From positions 1 to 18,842 of the forward strand of contig DAONSX010000047.1 in NCBI GenBank assembly GCA_035411425.1: DNA of 18,842 bases. The letters run 5' to 3'. Shown here piece after piece: positions 13,613 through 18,842 of this stretch; position 1 is the first letter of the stretch, and every line of letters begins with the position of its first letter. A program made the position numbers and the translations under genes. The notes below the pieces were generated by a model. It searched no databases. It was given only the letters and a program-made list of their open reading frames with translations, and was not told the origin of the DNA. This DNA is from TTA-H9 sp002071415. Its GTDB lineage: Bacteria > Bacteroidota > Bacteroidia > Bacteroidales > TTA-H9.

Positions 13613-16600
13613 ATGGCGTTTAGAAAAGATCCTACTGCTCCAATCAGCAATTTCAATCAAATCATGATCAGTTTGGCTTCTCCCGAATCCATACTCGAAC
13701 GATCATACGGTGAAGTTCTAAAACCAGAGACCATTAATTATCGCACTTATAAGCCCGAGAGAGATGGCTTGTTTTGTGAACGAATCTTTGGTCCGGTAAA
13801 AGATTGGGAATGTCATTGTGGAAAATACAAAAGAATCCGTTACAAGGGTATAGTATGCGACCGTTGCGGTGTTGAAGTAACCGAGAAAAAAGTTCGACGC
13901 GAACGCATGGGGCATATTCAGCTTGTTGTCCCTGTGGCTCATATCTGGTATTTCAGGTCTCTTCCCAATAAAATTGGCGCTCTGTTGGGTTTACCCACCA
14001 AGAAGCTGGAATCCATCATTTATTACGAGAATTATGTAGTAATCAATCCTGGGATAATGTCGAGCGAGGGCATATCTTACATGGATTTTTTATCTGAAGA
14101 GGACTATTTCAAGATCATCGAAAACCTTCCCCCTGAAAATCAGAATCTCGATGATAGCCATCCCGATAAATTCATTGCAAAAATGGGAGGCGAAGCCTTA
14201 TATGACCTTCTTTCACGTATTGATCTCGATAAGGAATCATTCGATTTAAGATACAAGGCAAGCATTGAAACCTCTCAACAACGTAAACAGGACATTTTAA
14301 AACGTTTACAAGTTTTTGAGGCATTTCGTGAAGCCAACCGCCGAACCGAAAATCGTCCGGAATGGATGATGGTAAAGGTAGTTCCAGTAATACCTCCCGA
14401 ATTGAGGCCTTTGGTTCCATTGGATGGTGGCCGTTTTGCCACTTCCGACCTCAATGATTTGTATCGCAGGGTGATAATTCGTAACAATAGACTGAAACGA
14501 CTCATCGAGATAAAAGCACCCGACGTTATCTTGCGTAACGAAAAACGCATGCTTCAGGAAGCCGTTGATTCTCTTTTCGATAATTCACGCAAGGCCAGCT
14601 CCGTGAGAACCGAATCCAATCGTGCTCTCAAGTCACTGAGCGACAGTTTGAAAGGCAAACAAGGACGTTTCCGTCAGAATCTGCTTGGAAAACGCGTCGA
14701 TTATTCAGGCCGTTCCGTCATCGTTGTTGGCCCCGAACTCAAGCTCAATGAATGCGGGCTTCCAAAGGAAATGGCCAGTGAACTTTTCAAACCTTTTATT
14801 ATTCGCAAACTACTCGAACGCGGAATTGTAAAAACCGTAAAATCGGCCAAGAAAATCGTCGATCGCAAAGATCCTGTGGTCTGGGATATCCTCGAAAATG
14901 TTTTGAAAGGTCATCCTGTATTGTTAAACCGTGCTCCTACCTTGCACCGCCTTGGAATTCAGGCCTTCCAGCCTAAACTCATCGAAGGCAAAGCCATTCA
15001 GCTTCATCCACTTGTTTGTACGGCTTTCAATGCCGACTTCGATGGCGACCAAATGGCCGTTCATGTTCCTTTGGGCAATGCCGCTATTTTAGAAGCACAA
15101 ATTTTGATGCTGGCATCCCACAACATCCTGAACCCCGCCAATGGAGCTCCAATTACCGTTCCTTCGCAGGATATGGTTTTAGGATTATATTATATCACTA
15201 AACCCCGTAAATCTGAACCCGGACATCCCGTAAAAGGTGAAGGTATGGTATTTTATTCACCCGAAGAAGTAGTGATTGCTTATAATGAACAAAAGGTTGA
15301 TCTGCATGCAATTATAAAGGTCAGAATTACCGATTTTACCACTGATCCTCCTCAAAAGGAACTCATCGAAACAACCGTTGGAAGAGTTTTATTCAATCAG
15401 GTTATTCCTAAAGAGATCGGTTTTATTAATCAAATGCTGACCAAGAAGAACCTGAGAGATATCATTGGCGAAGTATTGAAACGTACGGGTACTGCGGTAA
15501 CTGCTAAATTTCTCGATGATATCAAGGAAATGGGTTTCATGACGGCCTTCAAGGCCGGGCTTTCGTTCAATATGGGTGATGTTATCATACCCGATAATAA
15601 AGACGAATTGATAGCCGAAGCCAATGCCGAAGTCGAAGAAGTAATAGGCAACTATACGATGGGCTTTATTACCAATAATGAGCGCTATAATCAGATCATC
15701 GACATTTGGACGCATACCAATTCGAAACTTACGCTTACATTGATGGATAAGCTCACCAAAGATAAGCAAGGATTCAATTCCTTGTTCATGATGCTGGATT
15801 CAGGTGCTCGTGGTTCGAAGGAACAGATCAGGCAGTTGGCTGGCATGCGTGGTTTGATGGCAAAACCTCAGAAATCGAGTGGTAGCGGTGGTGAAATCAT
15901 CGAAAATCCCATTCTATCGAACTTCAAAGAAGGCTTGTCGGTTCTGGAATATTTCATTTCTACACATGGTGCCAGAAAAGGATTGGCCGATACTGCCCTG
16001 AAAACTGCTGACGCTGGTTATTTGACCAGGCGCCTGGTTGATGTTGCCCATGATGTGATTATCAATGAAGAAGATTGTGGGACCTTAAGAGGTTTAACCG
16101 TAACGGCACTCAAGAAAGACGAAGAAATTGTCGAGAGCCTTTACGACCGTATCTTAGGTCGCGTAGCCCTTCATGATATTTATCATCCATATACCAACGA
16201 ATTGATTGCTACTGCGGGTCAGGAATTAACCGAAGAAATCTGCGAGATTATCGAAAAATCGCCTATTGAATCTGTCGATATACGGTCGGTTCTTACTTGT
16301 GAATCGAAATCCGGCGTTTGCGCCTTATGTTATGGACGAAATCTGGCCAAAGGAAAAATGGTTCAGAAAGGTGAAACCGTTGGAGTAATCGCTGCCCAAT
16401 CTATAGGTGAACCTGGAACTCAGCTTACCCTTAGAACCTTCCACGTTGGGGGAGTTGCTGGGAATATTGCCTTGACCTCACGCATTGAGGCAAAATATGA
16501 TGGTCGCCTCCAGATAGATGAATTGCGCTCGGTTGAATATACTTCCGAAAGCGGCCGTACTTACCATGTCGTTCTTGGTCGTTCGGCCGAAATGCATATC

Positions 16601-17896
16601 GTTGACCCCAACACCGAGATTATCCTTACTTCGGCACATATTCCCTATGGAGCCAACCTGTATTTCAAGAGCAGCTCCATGGTGAGGAAAGGAGACCTGA
16701 TCTGCGATTGGGATCCCTATAATGCCTTGATAATTTCTGATGTTCCCGGTGTAGTTGCTTATCATAATTTGATAGAAGGAGTTACATACAGGACTGAATC
16801 GGTCGAACAAACCGGCCATCCTTATAAGGTAGTGGTCGAAAGCCGTCAAAAGACCAAAAACCCAGCCATACGTATTTTGAATGCCGATGGAGAGGAAATA
16901 AAAATTTTCGATATTCCTGTCGGAGCTCATCTTTCGGTTGAAGATGGACAGAAAATCAAAGCTGGAGATATTTTAGTAAAAATACCTCGTGCTGTGGGTA
17001 AATCAGGTGATATTACCGGAGGTTTACCGCGTGTTACCGAATTATTCGAAGCTCGCAATCCGTCCGATCCTGCCCGTGTTTCTGAAATTGACGGTATAGT
17101 TACCTTTGGCAAAAAATTGAAACGTGGCAACCGTGAACTCATCGTAACGAGCCGTGTGGGCGAAGAAAAGACTTATTTGATTCCTACCACCAAACAGATT
17201 CTAATTCAGGAACACGATTATGTAAAGGCCGGCCAACCCCTTTCAGAAGGGGCAATCTCGCCAAGCGATATTCTTGCTATTAAAGGTCCAATGGCTGTTC
17301 AGGAATATATCGTCAACGAAATTCAAGAAGTTTATCGCTTACAGGGCGTAAAAATTAACGATAAGCATTTTGAAGTAATTGTTCGGCAGATGATGCGTAA
17401 AGTTGAGATCGAAGACCCGGGCGATTCGAAATTCCTTGAGGGTGAACTGGTCAATAAACCTGATTTTCAGGAAGAGAACGACTGGTTATTTGGCAAGAAG
17501 GTGGTAATCGATCCGGGAGATTCGCCAAATCTTTCGGCGGGTCAAATCATTAGTACACGCAAACTGCGAGATGAAAATTCAATGCTCAAACGAAAGGATA
17601 AGAAACTGGTTGAAGCTCGTGATGCCCGCCCAGCCACTGCACGCCAGATTCTTCAGGGAATAACACGTGCTTCTCTTCAAACTAAGAGCTGGATATCGGC
17701 GGCTTCGTTCCAGGAAACCACTAAAGTACTTACTCAGGCTGCTATAAATGCTAAGATCGATACTCTTCAAGGCCTAAAGGAGAATGTTATCGTCGGACAT
17801 CTTATTCCCGCTGGTACTGGCCTGCGTGAATATGAAAATATTATCGTAAGCAGTATAGAAGAATATGAGGCTCTTAAAGCTTCAAAGGATGAATAA
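13613..17896 (+). CDS. rpoC: DNA-directed RNA polymerase subunit beta'
   Basis: This is the catalytic beta' subunit, 1427 aa, full length for Bacteroidota. The first zinc site has Cys67, Cys69, Cys82 and Cys85 (CHC...CDRC). The active-site loop NADFDGD supplies the Mg-binding Asp475, Asp477 and Asp479. The second zinc site has Cys822, Cys896, Cys903 and Cys906. The bridge-helix and trigger-loop region includes GARGSKEQIRQLAGMRGLM and GEPGTQLTLRTFHVGG. The C-terminal part, with GDITGGLPRVTELFEAR and the final TGLREYENI, is complete. ATG 13613 gives MAFRKDPTAP with an A/T-rich leader and no SD. It is the partner of rpoB, cotranscribed, and followed after 30 bp by a DUF3467 gene. Confidence 0.98.
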   Translation: MAFRKDPTAPISNFNQIMISLASPESILERSYGEVLKPETINYRTYKPERDGLFCERIFGPVKDWECHCGKYKRIRYKGIVCDRCGVEVTEKKVRRERMGHIQLVVPVAHIWYFRSLPNKIGALLGLPTKKLESIIYYENYVVINPGIMSSEGISYMDFLSEEDYFKIIENLPPENQNLDDSHPDKFIAKMGGEALYDLLSRIDLDKESFDLRYKASIETSQQRKQDILKRLQVFEAFREANRRTENRPEWMMVKVVPVIPPELRPLVPLDGGRFATSDLNDLYRRVIIRNNRLKRLIEIKAPDVILRNEKRMLQEAVDSLFDNSRKASSVRTESNRALKSLSDSLKGKQGRFRQNLLGKRVDYSGRSVIVVGPELKLNECGLPKEMASELFKPFIIRKLLERGIVKTVKSAKKIVDRKDPVVWDILENVLKGHPVLLNRAPTLHRLGIQAFQPKLIEGKAIQLHPLVCTAFNADFDGDQMAVHVPLGNAAILEAQILMLASHNILNPANGAPITVPSQDMVLGLYYITKPRKSEPGHPVKGEGMVFYSPEEVVIAYNEQKVDLHAIIKVRITDFTTDPPQKELIETTVGRVLFNQVIPKEIGFINQMLTKKNLRDIIGEVLKRTGTAVTAKFLDDIKEMGFMTAFKAGLSFNMGDVIIPDNKDELIAEANAEVEEVIGNYTMGFITNNERYNQIIDIWTHTNSKLTLTLMDKLTKDKQGFNSLFMMLDSGARGSKEQIRQLAGMRGLMAKPQKSSGSGGEIIENPILSNFKEGLSVLEYFISTHGARKGLADTALKTADAGYLTRRLVDVAHDVIINEEDCGTLRGLTVTALKKDEEIVESLYDRILGRVALHDIYHPYTNELIATAGQELTEEICEIIEKSPIESVDIRSVLTCESKSGVCALCYGRNLAKGKMVQKGETVGVIAAQSIGEPGTQLTLRTFHVGGVAGNIALTSRIEAKYDGRLQIDELRSVEYTSESGRTYHVVLGRSAEMHIVDPNTEIILTSAHIPYGANLYFKSSSMVRKGDLICDWDPYNALIISDVPGVVAYHNLIEGVTYRTESVEQTGHPYKVVVESRQKTKNPAIRILNADGEEIKIFDIPVGAHLSVEDGQKIKAGDILVKIPRAVGKSGDITGGLPRVTELFEARNPSDPARVSEIDGIVTFGKKLKRGNRELIVTSRVGEEKTYLIPTTKQILIQEHDYVKAGQPLSEGAISPSDILAIKGPMAVQEYIVNEIQEVYRLQGVKINDKHFEVIVRQMMRKVEIEDPGDSKFLEGELVNKPDFQEENDWLFGKKVVIDPGDSPNLSAGQIISTRKLRDENSMLKRKDKKLVEARDARPATARQILQGITRASLQTKSWISAASFQETTKVLTQAAINAKIDTLQGLKENVIVGHLIPAGTGLREYENIIVSSIEEYEALKASKDE

Positions 17897-17926
17897 CAAA
17901 TAATAAATAAATATATGCGATAATCC

Positions 17927-18241
17927 ATGGAACCAAAAAAGAACCCACCCAATCAAATTCAGGTTGATTTACCCGAAGACGTTGCCAGCGGCATCTATTC
18001 GAATCTCGCCATAATCACTCATTCGGATTCAGAGTTTTTGATTGATTTTCTTAGCGCTTTGCCAGGTTTACCCAAAGCAAAAGTAAAATCACGCGTAATT
18101 ATGACTCCTTTGAATGCAAAGCGCTTGCTACGTGCTTTAAAGGACAATATTTCGAAGTTTGAACAGACCCATGGTGAGATAATGGAAAGCAGTGCACACG
18201 AAGGTTTCCCAATAAATATGGGGCCAACAGGAATTGCATAA
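17927..18241 (+). CDS. DUF3467 family protein
   Basis: This is a small, soluble 104-aa protein without a signal peptide or membrane segment. It resembles the DUF3467 family, often found directly after rpoC in Bacteroidota: a beta-rich start (IQVDLPEDVASGIYSNLAIITHSDSEFLIDF) and a middle segment KAKVKSRVIMTPLNAKRLLRALKDNI leading into a helix. The function is not established. The 30-bp gap from rpoC and the strong hairpin 23 bp after its stop indicate it is the last gene of the rpoBC transcript, which suggests a role tied to transcription or its regulation, but that is inference from position. ATG 17927 is the only reasonable start. Confidence 0.85.
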   Translation: MEPKKNPPNQIQVDLPEDVASGIYSNLAIITHSDSEFLIDFLSALPGLPKAKVKSRVIMTPLNAKRLLRALKDNISKFEQTHGEIMESSAHEGFPINMGPTGIA

Positions 18242-18263
18242 ACTCCTATTGCTTGAATTTATA

Positions 18264-18300
18264 ATGCGGCGGGCAGTTTAAAAAAAACTGCCCGCCGCAT
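18264..18300 (+). terminator. 16-bp perfect hairpin after DUF3467, probable terminator
   Basis: ATGCGGCGGGCAGTTT (18264-18279) and AAACTGCCCGCCGCAT (18285-18300) are exact reverse complements around an A5 loop. The stem is GC-rich and very stable, placed 23 bp after the last gene of the operon. It lacks the T-tract expected after an intrinsic terminator on either strand, so it may act as an RNA 3' end stabiliser or need another factor. Confidence 0.65.
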
Positions 18301-18842
18301 CTGTTCCCTACTCCCTATAATTCCAGAACTCCTGATTCGGTTTCAACCGGGTTGTAGCGGTTGTGACGATTGCGTCACAGCATTGCTTACTCTGAATAAT
18401 CTCTCCTACCACCCTCTTGAGATTTACTCACACCATGTGCAACCGCTCATTCTTTTTCAAATTTCTTTTCCTGAAGTTAAAATTTAAAAGATTCTCAGCC
18501 TGTTAGCGAGAAATAAACTGCATGTAGAGCTAAGGATATGAAAGGATTGCTCTTGGCGTTTCTATGATAGCACTTTGCAAAATATTGATAGACAATTATA
18601 AGGTAAGGAGTTCTGAAATTGGAGGAAAATGTTCGATCGAAAACATATTCATCAGAGCGATCTATTGCAATATTTCTGTCATAATGCACATCACATACAT
18701 TCGTATACGTTTTCGAAGAATTTCACTAAAAATCCCATTACTTAACAGTTCTTACATTTTTAATCACTATTAACCGACAAAATTCTAAAAAGTTCCTAAA
18801 CATTTTTTATATACCACTTATTCAGTTAGTTATACATTAGCT
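18301..18842. other. Non-coding right edge, no convincing gene
   Basis: Positions 18301-18470 have a mixed base composition and several short inverted repeats (see the palindrome at 18360-18381). Positions 18480-18842 are strongly A/T-rich. Open frames of 64-69 codons exist on both strands here but show no recognisable family, leader or conserved feature. No tRNA or terminator with a T-tract is visible. It is probably the leader or spacer to a gene beyond the window. Confidence 0.5.
18360..18381. promoter_or_regulatory. Inverted repeat, possible operator or small hairpin
   Basis: TGTGACG (18362-18368) and CGTCACA (18373-18379) flank ATTG, and the stem extends by one T-G and one G-C pair. The outer halves read TGTGA-N8-TCACA, which resembles a CRP-type site but with spacing 8 rather than 6. 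No downstream gene is visible in the window, so its target is unknown. Confidence 0.35.

Noticed and set aside
18495..18773. Two overlapping small frames (64 and 69 codons) on opposite strands
   Set aside because: A/T-rich, no family resemblance, no leader signal; not better than chance in this composition.
1..18842. CRISPR array, prophage, transposon or toxin-antitoxin genes
   Set aside because: No spaced repeats, transposase, phage genes or paired small genes were seen; the window is core genome.

Overview
This window is a core-genome segment of a Bacteroidota chromosome, most likely class Bacteroidia. Four things point there: promoter-like sites of the TTTG / TAnnTTTG type, A/T-rich leaders without Shine-Dalgarno (SD) sequences before most genes, a DUF3467 gene directly after rpoC, and the order rpsU - xer - hpf - tRNA(Tyr,Gly,Thr) - tuf - tRNA-Trp - secE - nusG - rplKAJL - rpoBC. 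The genus cannot be fixed from the sequence alone.

Layout. Positions 1-227 hold no recognisable gene. Positions 228-2930 (minus strand) form a two-gene unit: a secreted NamZ/DUF1343 (GH171) protein followed 6 bp later by a sodium:solute symporter. It is plausibly a cell-wall sugar (MurNAc) salvage pair. A 317-bp divergent intergenic region carries a promoter for each direction. Plus-strand genes from 3248 are rpsU (bS21), an attenuator-like hairpin, a XerC/XerD-type recombinase and hpf (ribosome hibernation). A terminator after hpf is fused to a promoter that appears to drive the tRNA-Tyr/Gly/Thr cluster and tuf. Next come tRNA-Trp, secE, nusG, the L11-L1-L10-L12 genes, a hairpin, rpoB, rpoC and a DUF3467 gene that ends at a 16-bp perfect hairpin. 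The last ~540 bp hold no convincing gene but do contain several inverted repeats.

How the parts work together. Nearly everything from 3174 onward is gene-expression machinery: ribosomal proteins, EF-Tu, tRNAs, the NusG transcription/translation coupling factor, RNA polymerase beta and beta', and the hibernation factor. SecE, a translocon subunit, sits with nusG as it does in most bacteria.

I found no undescribed system, mobile element, CRISPR array or phage gene. The points that merit a second look are regulatory: an SD sequence confined to rpsU, hpf and nusG; a terminator and promoter sharing bases at 4752-4810; a near-leaderless namZ; an rpoB with no in-frame ATG start and a hairpin just upstream; a T55C change in tRNA-Thr; and a set of competing inverted repeats at 18338-18447.
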